A stretch of 33,363 nucleotides of DNA from Mucidula mucida (lineage: Eukaryota; Basidiomycota; Agaricomycetes; Agaricales; Physalacriaceae): NCBI GenBank assembly GCA_015501055.1, contig JADNYV010000377.1, positions 1 to 33,363 of the forward strand, in the 5' to 3' direction. Shown one piece after another: positions 20,864-31,561 of this stretch. Under the pieces are notes generated by a model that was not told the DNA's origin, did no database searches, and was given only the letters and a program-made list of their open reading frames with translations. A program made the position numbers and the translations under genes. How positions within the stretch are numbered: the first letter of the stretch is position 1; each line of letters opens with the position of its first letter.

Positions 20864-21352
20864 TGTTAGCGACTGACTAAGCCACAAGACTCAACCAGGT
20901 ACCACAGCAAGAACTAAGGAAGAAAGTGTTCGCGTTCGTAAGACTAGGCTAGGCCAGGTGTATAAACGAGATCGGAACTAAAGTATAATAATACTACACT
21001 ACTGCTTATATACTAGTAAGTCTGTGTTTACGCCCTTGACCCAGTGTTGTATGCTACTAGTCCATGAAACCATTAAATACGAGTGGTAACTGCATGTAAG
21101 TAATAATACTGAAACGACCATGTGTGCTACGAGTGTCGGTGGTGTGTATACAATAGGAAATCCATGAGGTATCAGCATGTATGATGTCATCCATGTGTTA
21201 AGCGTGTGTCCGACATGAGTACGGCTTTGGTAATGAAGAGGAGTATGATTGGTGACGAAACAGATGATGAAACAGTCCGTTGGTTGATAAGACAAGGCCC
21301 CCAATAAGATATGATAAGATGTGAAAATGTGAAAATATGGCGATTCATAACA
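20864..21352 (-). repeat. GypB LTR, complete, reversed
   Basis: 489 bp; read on the minus strand it starts TGTTATGAATCGCC at 21352 and ends GCTAACA at 20864, matching the forward LTR at 19338 closely apart from the ~40-bp indel and scattered substitutions. A purine-rich tract (AAGGAGGGGGTGA on the minus strand, 21365-21353) touches its 5' end, as a plus-strand primer should. Confidence 0.9.
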
Positions 21353-21363
21353 TCACCCCCTCC

Positions 21364-22131
21364 TTAAGGCGCAAGTTCCATTCTGCGCCAGAGTCGCTCC
21401 ATGAGGGCTGCAGAGGGTAGCATGACGTCAAGGGGTTCGGTATCGGGTGGAGGCATGGGTTGGAATAAATGGGATGGAAACTGCAACATAGGTACTTCAA
21501 TGCGAGCAAGCGCAGGTGGTTTCGGCTTGTTCGGGTACTGTTGGTGGAAATCGCAGATGGCTTTGTCGGCATTCTTGAGATTGCATGCCGGTTCCCATGT
21601 TTGCTCGTGTGTGCCATAACCCTTCCAGTGAACCTTGTATTGGAAACCCCCGCGGTACTTCCGGGAATTTACCACTTTCTCAACCTCCCATTCTGGTTCG
21701 GCTCCTTCCAGTACAGGTGGTGGACGTGTGTCTTGGGGTTGCGTCGGAAATTGGGGCTCGTGGTAAGGTGTCAACAAGGCCTCATTGAACACGGAATGGA
21801 TGCTTTTCCACGTGTGAGGGATTTGGAGCTTGTAAGAGCTCGTCCCGACTTTCTTGTTCACTTTGAACGGCCCGAAGTGTTTGTCATTAAGCTTCTTCAT
21901 TGGTCGGTCTGTGCTGAGATTTGTCCCTTCCAGCCATACTTTGTCGCCTTCCTTGTACTCCACTGCCTCTGTCCGCTTCCTGTCATAAAACCGTTTCATG
22001 TCCTCTTTTGCCATCTTTAATGCTAATCCCACTTCGTCCCATGTTTTCCTCATGCCGTCGGCAAACTCCTGCGCAGTCTCATTTCTCAATGCCATTTTTG
22101 AAGCGGTGCCTTTGTAGGGGTGTCTGTCCAT
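21364..22131 (-). CDS. GypB integrase C-terminal region with chromodomain (partial)
   Basis: A 255-codon open frame ending in a genuine stop just before the polypurine tract. Order: RHPYKG and FADGMRKTWDEV (end of the integrase core), a helical KMAKEDMKRFYDRKR stretch, KVWLEGTNL and KHFGPFKV (integrase C-terminal GPF/Y-type module), HSVFNEALLTPYHE, then a chromodomain (about residues 147-200: EWEVEKVV, FQYKVHWKGYG, TWEPACNL) with the aromatic residues expected for methyl-lysine reading, and a Pro-rich tail. The chromodomain places GypB in the chromovirus branch of Ty3/gypsy, where it is thought to steer integration to heterochromatin. The N-terminal part of integrase is missing, so the protein is not complete. 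Confidence 0.88.
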   Translation of the reverse strand: MDRHPYKGTASKMALRNETAQEFADGMRKTWDEVGLALKMAKEDMKRFYDRKRTEAVEYKEGDKVWLEGTNLSTDRPMKKLNDKHFGPFKVNKKVGTSSYKLQIPHTWKSIHSVFNEALLTPYHEPQFPTQPQDTRPPPVLEGAEPEWEVEKVVNSRKYRGGFQYKVHWKGYGTHEQTWEPACNLKNADKAICDFHQQYPNKPKPPALARIEVPMLQFPSHLFQPMPPPDTEPLDVMLPSAALMERLWRRMELAP

Positions 22132-22140
22132 GTCTGCGAA

Positions 22141-22434
22141 GTGTTATGAATCGCCATATTTTCACATTTTCACATCTTATCATATCTTATCAGGGGCCTT
22201 GTCTTATCAACCAACGGACTGTTTTATCATCTGTTTCATTACCGATCATACTCCTTTTCATTACCAAAGCCGTACTCATGTTGGACACACGCCCAACACA
22301 TGGATGACGTCATACATGCCGATACCTCATGAACTTTCTATTGTATACACACCACCGACACTCGTAGCACACATGGTCGTTTCAGTATTATTACTTACAT
22401 GCAGTTACCACTCGTATTTAATGGTTTCACGGAC
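22141..22434 (+). repeat. GypB LTR, 3'-truncated, forward
   Basis: First ~294 bp of the LTR (TGTTATGAATCGCC... to TTTAATGGTTTCACGG), then an abrupt switch to gag C-terminal coding sequence. The rest of the LTR and the first two thirds of gag are absent, so the promoter TATA box of this copy is lost. Confidence 0.85.
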
Positions 22435-25400
22435 TACGCAGGCGGCTACATCAAGAGCCAATCCTACAAACACACCCCCGACGCCAATCACACGACAAGA
22501 TGCCACCGGTGTTACCTATGGAGGAGCCGGCAGGCCGATGGACATCAACAACGCACATTGAAGAGGACTTTGCTTCAGCTGTGGCGAACACAGCCATGTC
22601 AGCAGGTTCTGTCCCAAGAAGGGTCGACCCCAGACGATTTGGGGTCTATAGACCAAAATGAATGACAAGGAGAAGAAGAAGCTGGCCAAAGAATTGGGTT
22701 TTGCAAAGCTCCCGCAGTAGACGCAGTCCTGCCGGAGCAGTTATCAAGGGAAGGATCGTCAGATGCAGAATTTATTTACAGTACGGGTACTGAAACATCT
22801 AAAATATCATCGACGACTTCACCAACTAAACCTGCAAAAGAAAGATTTGAGCCAAATATGCCCGAGTGGATTGCACAACGGCTAAGAGAGGATGAAGTGC
22901 CAAGAGCAGTGGGAATTTTGAGAGCATGGATGCCGGAGCGGAGAGAGAGAGAAGCAACAGAGGAGAAAGTGATGGCAATCAGAGGGTTGACGAAGGAAGC
23001 TGCCGTGGAAGTCATGACGGAGTTAAAAAAGTTGAGGAAGTACATCCGGGGAACAAAGGGGCAAGACATGAAACTCTGAGTAACCATAGAGAGCGTACAC
23101 ACAGGCTCTGAATGGGAAACGAGTGCCCTTCTCGACAGCGGAGCAACGGGTTCTTGCATCAATAAAGAATTTGTAGAGAAGAACGGACTCCCGATCAAGG
23201 AGTTACCGGTCAAGCTCCCTGTTTACAATGCGGATGGAACCCTAAACAAGGGAGGAGCAATTGAAGGTTTTGTGGAGGTCCGGATGAAGATCGGAGATCA
23301 CGCCGAAAAGATTGAGTTGGCCGTCACCAATCTCGGCAAAACAAGTATCTTTTTGGGGCTAGATTGGCTACGATATCACAACCCCACAATCAACTGGACG
23401 GAATCCACATTGACCTTTGATCGATGCCCAGACCGCTGCGGCTATCTACCCGAGTACAACTCACCGGAAGATGAAGGAGAAGATGTAGAAGAGAAGTTGG
23501 AAGAGGGAGAGCGTTTGTTCTGGATGGACTGGGACAGCTATGCAAAAGCGGTGAAAAGCTGAGATCACAACAGCCTTCATCCGCTGCTGCACCTTACATT
23601 GAGGAATTTTCCGATGTATTTAGCAAGGCGGACTTTGACAAGTTACCGGAGCGAAGACCCTGGGATCACGCAATAGAACTTACACCTGGTTCCAAACCGG
23701 TTGACTGCAAGGTCTATCCCCTTAGCCTATCCAAGCAAAAGGCGTTAGATGAGTTTCTGGAAGAAAACATACGGACGAGACGCATACAGCCATCAATTTC
23801 ACCTATGGCATCACCCTTTTTCTTTGTCAAAAAGAAGGACGGACGTCTTTGGCCAGTACAAGGATATCGGAAGTTGAACGACATGACAATCAAGAACCGA
23901 TATCCCTTGCCGTTGATCCAGGAGCTTATCGACAAGTTGAAGGGAGCGAAGGTTTTTACAAAGATGGATGTCTGATGGGGTTACAATAACATCCGGATCA
24001 AAGAAGGTGATGAGTGGAAAGCGGCGTTTAGAACAAACCGAGGCCTGTTCGAGCCCTCAGTCATGTTCTTTGGACTTACAAACTCGCCGGCGACGTTCCA
24101 ATCGTTCATGAATCCCATTCTGAAGGAATTGATCAATGAAGGACATGTTATAGTTTACTTAGACGACATACTTATTTTTACAAACACGTTGGAGGAACAT
24201 AGGCATATCGTACGACGAGTACTAGAGATATTGCGAGTAAATAAGTTGTATTTAAAACCCGAGAAATGTAGTTTTAAGGCACATACTGTAGATTACTTGG
24301 GAGTTATTGTTGGAGGAGGAGAAGTGAAGATGGATCCGGCAAAAGTGGCCGTAGTGAAGGAATGGAAGGAGCCGACGAAGAAGAAGGAAGTACAGTCATT
24401 TCTGGGCTTCTGCAACTTCTACCGATGTTTCATTCGGGGATTTGCGGGAGTAGCGAAGCCGTTGACATCGCTGACCGGGAAGGGCAATGGGTTTGGGGAG
24501 AGGAGCAGCATGAGGCGTTTGAGGAGTTGAAACGGAGGATGACGGAAGAACCCGTTCTGATCGTACCACGCCACAACGGCAAGTTTCGAGTCGAGGCAGA
24601 TTCCTTGAACTATGCCAACGGGGCTGTTCTATCCCAGTTCGTCAAAGGCAAATGGAGACCAGTGGCTTTCCGATCTCGCGCGTTAAATGAAGTTGAACGC
24701 AACTACGAGATCTACGACAAAGAAATGATGGCCATCATGGACTCAATTGATGACTGGAGGCAGTATCTTCTAGGAGCAACGGAGACGGTGGAGGTGTTTA
24801 CCAATCATCAAAACCTCCAGTACTTCCGGAAGCCACAGAAGTTGAATCGGAGGCAGGCGAGATGGGTTACGAAGTTAGCGGAGTATGACATACAGATGAT
24901 TCACAAGCCGGGCAAGACAATGGGGAAAGCTGATGCCTTGTCAAGGATGACAGGCCTTGAGAAGGGGGAAAAAGATAACGAAACATTGTTTTGCTCAAGC
25001 CGGAGTTTTTTATTTCACAAATTCAATTTTCTTTACATACAGTAGATACACCGGAGGACGAATTACTTAACAAAATCAAACAAAGAAAAGGAAACAAAGA
25101 CAGATATGTACAAAAAGCATTAGAAAACAAAGAAAAAGGATGGGAAGAGATGGAAAATGGACTTATTATGTGGAAAGACCGTATTTACATACCAAAGGAC
25201 AAGGAATTGCGGGGAAGAGTTATTGGAATGCACCATAACACACAGCTTACAGGGCATTCAGGACGATACAAGACTCTCGAGTTGATTACATGCACCTATT
25301 GGTGGCCAGGAATCAGTCGAGACGTCCGCGAATACATAGAAGGGTGTCAAAAATGCCAGGTCACAAAGTCACATCGCACAAAGCCGGCTGCACCTCTTCA

Positions 25401-26056
25401 TCCTATTGATGTGCCAAGCGAGCCATGAGAGATAGTAGGGACGGACATGATTGGAGAGCTGCCGGAATCGGGAGAATACAACGCGATCAGCACGTTTGTG
25501 AACCATTTCACAAAGCGATTATGCATCATACCAACACACACCACTCTGACGTCAGAAGGCATGGCTCGCATCTACCGCAATCGCATTTTCCCCATACATG
25601 GGATGCCACGACAGATGATACATGATCGCGGTCCACAATATCACTTGCGTTTCATGAAGGAGTTGTACCGGTTGTTGGGCATACAAGGAAACTTTACAAC
25701 GGCGTATCATCCACAGGCAAATGGGCAGACACCCCTACAAAGGCACCGCTCCGAAAATGGCATCAAGAAATGAGACTGCGCAGGAGTTTGCCGACGGCAT
25801 GAGGAAAACATGGGACGAAGTGGGATCAGCATTGAAGATGGCAAAAGAGGACATAAAACAGTTTTATGACAGGAAGCGGACAGAGGCAGTGGAGTACAAG
25901 GAAGGCAACAAAGTATGGCTGGAAGGGACAAATCTCAGCACGGACCGACCAATGAAGAAGCTTGATGACAAACACTTTGGGCCGTTCAAAGTGAACAAGA
26001 AAGTTGAGACGAGCTCTTACAAGCTTCAGATTCCTCATACGTGGAAACACCACTAG
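22435..26056 (+). pseudogene. GypB gag C-terminus and pol (protease, RT, RNase H, integrase), decayed
   Basis: Reads in order: a CCHC zinc knuckle (CFSCGEHSHVSRFC, about 22570) after a TGA at 22559; a linker (22858-23079); aspartic protease (LLDSGATGSCI, about 23130; IFLGLDWL); reverse transcriptase (FFFVKKKDG, 23815; FTKMDV, 23955; YLDDILIF, 24158) with both palm Asp present; RNase H (VEADSLNYANGAVLSQ, 24591; YDKEMMAI; TNHQNLQYF, with Asn where Asp is usual); the H2C2 integrase finger (GHSG...CQKC, about 25255-25360); and the DDE core with TDMIG and HDRGPQ but not the final Glu, lost in an internal deletion at 25721-25731. Stops at 22559, 23077 and 23973 (CGA to TGA) and 25426 (TGG to TGA), plus frameshifts near 23560 and 24480, inactivate it. 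Homology ends at about 26050, before the chromodomain. Confidence 0.85.
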
Positions 26057-26405
26057 CCGTAGGTTACCAGCATTGTAGCTAGCTCCAGCTAAGCACACAG
26101 AGTTGCTCATATCATAGAGGTAGCTAAGCCATAGCTAGAGCTAGCAATACGGCTCGCTCTACACTGTATGGATAAGGAGGACTCCTTCCATATCGAGGGT
26201 AGGGTTCCTGGTACCGGCCGTGCCCCACGGACGTGTGCCGCTACATACTAAAAGCGGGCCCGGATCCTTACCCGGTGCGCACGGCAAGCACCCACCACCA
26301 GACATGTTTCCTTTTGCGGACAGGACAGGGAATGCGAATAATTATGAGTACATTTGTTGTAAAAAATAAAAATACATGGATAAACTATGCGAACGTCCGC
26401 ATAAA
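26057..26405. other. spacer between GypB and the KDZ gene
   Basis: Contains clustered TAGCTA-type motifs (26087-26148) and an imperfect hairpin at 26167-26192 (arms TATGGA..AGGAG and CTCCTTCCATA). This may hold the 3' end of the KDZ transposon, but no terminal inverted repeat could be matched to the other side. Confidence 0.4.
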
Positions 26406-29400
26406 CTACGCGAGTGTCCGTCCGCTTACACACCTTTCGGGCTCTTCGTCCTCATCATCGTCGCGTCCTCGCTTCCGTTTATGGACACTGGTGGGCTTCC
26501 AACAACGTACGAAAGAGGCATGAAGTCCGTTGTACACGGCGGCTTGATGGAGAGCGTACGCGCGCCTGCCATTTCTCTCGCGTAAGCATCCGACGTCAAC
26601 TGTTGCGCGTTCCCGCCACTGCCCCGCGTCATACTTCAAGGATTGCAACGTTTGTGGCATCTCCTCTTCACCGAGCATCACCTCCTCTCGCCAGTGCTCC
26701 TTCCTTGCATATGACTTACACCATTCCACGCAGACAGCTGTGTCTGTAGTCAGTTTCTGCAATATCAAGAGGTTAACACTTACAATCATGTAAGTACTCA
26801 TTATTGTCATCGGGGGCACCCTGTGCTGTCCAGATCCATGACAGAGTCTGCCTGCTAGAGCCGCGCTCTTCCGCACCCTCAACGTGACGCGTGTCATCTT
26901 CGCCGTCGCTGTCATCCTCGCTGCCAATGTTAGCCCCCATCAACATGCCCGCCGTCTGACAACCCGCGAGCTTTGCCAAACGCCGTGCAGCCTTCACATC
27001 ATGATCTTGGACATATCAAAGCCTCACATCCTCCTTCTCCAATGCCCTGAACTCCCCGCATCCTTCCTCTCCAACCAACTGTAGCAGTGCCTGTCGCGCC
27101 TGGCAATACTTACGGGCCTGAACGTCCACTGAATCGCTCACCGAGTCAATCAAAGTACGCCCGCAACTGGTCTTCTGTTGGCCTTGTAGGTATACCTTCC
27201 AAAACATGATGAAGTGGCGCTTCGTGTGGAGGCGCAGTCAAAGCATGTCCAAGGCTTGAGAACAATGGCAACGTCACAAGGTCTCCTCAATTGTGTATAG
27301 CTGCGGAGTGCCAATTGACGCTCGTGCAGATGCCGGGATTTCTAATGGCATCCATAGACGAACAGCCTCTGCTAGCGTCGGTGTATCTCTACCAGCGGCT
27401 ACCTCCTCATTGGCGTTTATAAGAGCGCATACGCCTGGTATGTACCTCTCCTGCATAGCACGGAATCGGAGCAGCTCCTTCCAAAGGTTTTCCGCCAGCC
27501 GTCCAAAATCCGCGCCCTATCCTCTTCCAGCCGTACTCTTGCCTTGGCTAAATTTATGATACGGTTTCTAATAATTTCGTTAGCCGTGCATACATTGCAA
27601 ATAAAACATGTGTACCCACTGTATACCAATAAGACAAAGACCGAGAGTCACAAAGACGGTCTGACTCGATTTCCGGCCCTTTGGAACGACACCGCCGTTC
27701 AAACGCTTCAGCTCTTCAGCCTCTGCCTCCTGCAGCTGCGCCCGAGCCTGTTTCTCCGTCAAAGCCTCTGTAATCGGCGTTAGTGGAGAGTAGGAGGCGC
27801 CAACTATCACTTACCATTCTTGAACTTACAAACATACAGATTACTCACCGTCTTCTGAGCCTGTGGTAGGCTCTCTTGCAAATGCCATGCCACGATGTCT
27901 GCCTGCCACTGCGCGCGAACCTTGGGGCCCAATGCCATAGAACTCTGGGCGAAGTTGGACTTTTGTTTGGCACACTCCTCCTTTGCCACTTCTAGACGCT
28001 TGGGGAGTAATGCTACTGCCAAGAACACATTAGATAGACATAATAAAATAGTTAGGTACTCACTGAGACCAAGATTCTTTTGAAAGTTATGGTTGTCGAT
28101 CACATCTTCGAGGTTCTCATGACATGCGTCAGCGTGCATCTCCCTAGTTGCTGTGGCAAAAGGGTTGAGAAGGGACCACACGCGCTCGACACCCTCGCCA
28201 TCAGTCATACCCGCGCCCGTCCTGTATCGCATAGAGTTTGCGTATGTGCAATCTTCCTCGTGAACTGCTCCATGCCACACTGGCAGAGCAACCATGATAG
28301 AAGGACGGTTGACGCCCGCGGGTGGGTCGGCTCGCAGTAAAGCCGGCATTCCTTTATGTCGCTCGGCCAGATGCACCTGCCACTAACAGCCAATGTTGTA
28401 AGATACCAAGATATCTGCAACCACCTCCCCCAGAAGCAAAGCCCAGAATATATAATCCATATTTGCATACCTGGCAATAAATTAATATTTGGCGACGCAA
28501 CTCTCAAAGTTGATACGTACCGTTCACCTTTTAGTAGATCACCTAATCCGAGAGGGCGAATGATCTCGTGGCGCGTGCAGATACACCCTCCTACACCAGT
28601 TGTATGTAATCCTGCCGACTGATGGGTTTCCTTCTGCATCAGGGCGGCGAAGGCAATACACGTCGTCACCTAGAGTGAATTCATTACAATCAATAATTAT
28701 AAAACTTATGAGAAACTTATGTCCTCCTCGGTCACGTAGTGCTTAAGATGCTCGATGTAGTTTTCGCTCGGAACTATGCATCCGAGCCCATCCGCCAAGA
28801 TAGGATACACCTTATACTTGCTGAGGCGGCGCAGCTTGCTGTCCATACAAAAATTGGCATCCAAACCGAGATACAGACGATGCTTAAATCTGTTAAATGA
28901 CAATCGTTATGTGGTTATAATCAAACATGATGATGGACATACTTTAAGTTCTCGGCGACATCACGCCAACCCTCAGGCAAGTTCACCTTGGGGCGTGGAC
29001 ATGCCCAGCAATGGACTGCGGCTGAGCCCAGTGTTGCAGACTTGATCCCTCCTGGCAGATGAGCAATACCCCTTTGCCGCATCCGCTTTAAAAAGGACCA
29101 TTGTTATGTCATGATTGCGAACAACTTGTAGCGCTCAGGTACCCACTTAAGTCCTAACGGATCTGTTAGACGTTCCAGACATGTCACAAAGTTGCGAACA
29201 TTGACGGTAGCACTGACGTTGAGTCGCCGATAGTAGTTAAGCACCTCGAATGTCGCGAAAGTCTGGGGGTTAACAGTCGTCGCGGGATACCAGCCAGATT
29301 CCATTGGCTCTCGCCAGGTATTAGCGTTGTCGGCGTGACGGTCGCAACCACAATGCTGGATGCACGGCTGGTGGACACCATTCACATGCATCACGGTCAC

Positions 29401-30465
29401 CACCTTTGCTTTCTTTGGCACGGCACATGAACCCCCTTGATGGCCAAGCTGGTAGACCAGACCCAACTCTTGGAGAGTCACTTTCTCGAAGAAACCCTTG
29501 CCCTGCCAAACCTTAATAGATGTCAGTGCATTATCATGATTTTAGCAAGAACAACGCACCCTCAAAGAATGTAACGGGGTATGTCAATGACGGTCTACGC
29601 AGCACGTCTTGCACTAAAGAGAATTACCGCACGTCACACATTGGTATAACTCATTGGTGAGCATAGCCCAGTCTTCCTCCGTCCAAGTGTCTCTCCTATC
29701 CGCAGTCCAGTGCCGTCCACAAGAATCACACCCGTCGCCATACTCAAGATGTTTGTTGACCATTGTTTTGGCGAGAAAATCGTCCTCGTACATCCTCCAT
29801 ACTGACATGGGATCATCCTACCACATAAGTCAGTTAATTCACTTACAATATAAGAAAATGCAACATACCGAGCTTTGGTATTGTTTGCTCTTCGTCTTAG
29901 ACAATGTTGCATTTGAGGAAGTTGACGATGTTGCATTTGAGGCAGTTGTCTGCATATCTGCGGGGCCATCCTCGGTCTCTGAGTCTATGTCTTCGCCGCC
30001 CGCGTCGAGAGTGTCGCGGGGCAACCCTTGCCTTCGAGATGGGGGTGCATCTGTCTCCGCCTCCTCATCATCCTCCCAAGACCCTGGCGCAGAGGCATCC
30101 CCTACGTCGTTGACTGCGGTCCAAGGCAACCAGCCCTCGTCAACCTCTCTTGCCGGAGCAGATCCAGACGTGTCTTCATTGTGCGCCTTCTTCCTTTTCG
30201 GCCGAGGCGCATCCTGCTTGCCGTAGACTCGAGCGCCATCGCGAGAAAAGGTGTAAGTGCGGTTGCGCTGAAGGAGGGAGCCTCGGGATTGTCGCTGTTG
30301 TCGTGATGGACCAGAAGCATCTATCATGTCTGAGACCCTGCTCTGCCAACCGACAGCTGGCGCTCCCGCAGTCAAGCCATTGACGTGAAGCACATTTTGA
30401 TGAAATATGGCATGCTGTTGGCGCTCATAGGGCATTAGTCGTTGATTGCGCGACATTTCGACCAT
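26406..30465 (-). pseudogene. CxC2-type KDZ transposase, near full length, multi-exon, inactivated
   Basis: Minus-strand gene with start at 30465. Exons I can place: 30465-29869, 29817-29560, 29511-28943, 28889-28721, 28669-28521, 28470-28064, 28015 to about 27830, about 27780-26784 (further joins unclear), and 26737-26406; introns are 46-53 nt. Order of motifs: RTYTFSRDGARVY; DDPMSVW; the CxC2 cysteine cluster (CDSCG, YQCVTCG, CKTC, then GLVYQLGHQGG and VMHVNG); WACPRPKVNLPEGW; LGLDANF; GVGGCICTRH; YANMDYIF; the KDZ hallmark RYRTGAGMTDGEGVERVW with TREM; MQERYIPGV; LSWIW; VCVEWCK; REEVMLGEEEM. In-frame stops at 29614, 29584, 29104, 28383, 27274 and 27238 are all explained by C-to-T; the donor of intron 4 reads ATAAGT (28720); and the frame shifts near 27510. 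The family moves DNA as cut-and-paste transposases. This copy cannot make a whole protein. Confidence 0.85.
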
Positions 30466-30756
30466 GCTGGCGGAGGTACAGCCGCGTTCCAGGGCGGGAG
30501 GAGTGTCGCCATGTTGGCCTAAATGATCTCTGGCTGTACATAATTACGTGATGATGTATCACACCTTGTTTACTCATCGCGATCATGTCTTGCCCTGCAA
30601 CAACTACAAGCAGAAACATGGCTACCCGCCAGACTTTTTTGGTCAGGTTCTGATTTGCTCTATCTCGGCGCGCAAGTCATCGGGCCACATGAAATTCAAA
30701 TTTCTTGGTCTTTTCCTCGTTTCCTTCTGGTATCTTTTCGCGCCAAAACTATCACC
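30466..30756. other. spacer upstream of the KDZ gene
   Basis: Shared 5' region of the minus-strand KDZ gene and the plus-strand gene at 30757. No terminal repeat of the KDZ element or clear promoter motif recognised. Confidence 0.4.
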
Positions 30757-31498
30757 ATGTCCAACTGCAAGCTGTTTTGGTTGGGTCCAAAACCAACGGA
30801 CATGCTCAAGCCCTCAAATAGTACGGTTCCAGCGTCGCAGAAGGCCCAGCAGTTCGCATCTTGATTATTTTTCTTCCATTGTTGTTGAACCATTAATGCA
30901 GACTCATTCGCGAGAATCTCGAATTCGTACTAGGCGCTATCTCAAAAGAAGAGACGTTTGAGACCATGTTTTTCGCGCAACTGAACCTTCAGGATGGTGT
31001 TTATCTGATTCCGGAGCTCACTGAGATGGGCATCTTCACCCCCGTCGCACTGCGCCATGTTGCCTATGCCAGTTTTCACCGGATATATGCGTCACTACTC
31101 CGTGCTGCCCTTGGTATGGACGAATACGATGAAAACTGGTACGTGTTCCAGTGTCTGATGAATTATTTTGGCGGCGTCAACAACATTTATTTCGACACAG
31201 GCGGTAGGTACTTCCCGTTTTATTACCTCAATAGATGCTAACATATTCTCTCAGGCTACAAGACATGTTGATGCGCCAAGATTCAGGGCGTGGCTGGGGC
31301 AGCACGGTGGCTCGCTACTATTGACCTCTCCAAAATTACTCTCGACTATCATACAAATCATGCGCTTCACGTAGTACGTTTATCCCTGAACTCCATTTAG
31401 TCAAGTCCGCCTCATCCTCGCGCTAGCGTAACAGAGATCAGGAAGATGATGATGAGGTCTTAATGGGGTTATCATTGGCCAATGCCTCTGTATTATAG
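30757..31498 (+). pseudogene. unknown alpha-helical protein, paralogue A, one in-frame stop
   Basis: Four exons fit together: 30757-30851, 30902-31203, 31255-31373 and 31427-31498, with introns of 50, 51 and 53 nt; the second has a GCTAAC branch site. The predicted protein carries a helical domain centred on DGVYLIPELTEMGIF, LLRAALGMDEYDENWYVFQ and a C-terminal KITLDYHTNHALHV. TGA at 31269 interrupts exon 3 where CGA (Arg) keeps the frame; if it is a real stop, the protein ends at CKT-type residues after about 135 codons. The helical domain resembles that of the next gene (LIPAFEECGI, VGLDRENVNYY), so the two are likely tandem paralogues. Family not recognised; helical bundles of this GI-x-x type recur in mushroom proteins of unknown function. 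Confidence 0.5.
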
Positions 31499-31561
31499 TC
31501 CTTCAAATTCAATGTCTTATGCCCCCGCATCCCTGAGTGTTAGCTTGCATCTTTCGCAACC

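Larger units (their letters stand above)
20864..22140 (-). mobile_element. reversed 3' end of a GypB chromovirus
   Basis: On the minus strand this block reads integrase C-terminus, chromodomain, polypurine tract, then a 3' LTR ending at 20864. It is therefore the last ~1.3 kb of a GypB element placed head-on inside the gag of a forward copy. Its inner (5') end stops abruptly within integrase at 22140, where a forward LTR begins. Either an inverted insertion that was later truncated, or a rearrangement between two copies in opposite orientation, would produce this. Confidence 0.75.

Noticed and set aside
21469..22020. 183-codon plus-strand frame
   Set aside because: Antisense of the GypB integrase-chromodomain frame, which has clear family motifs.
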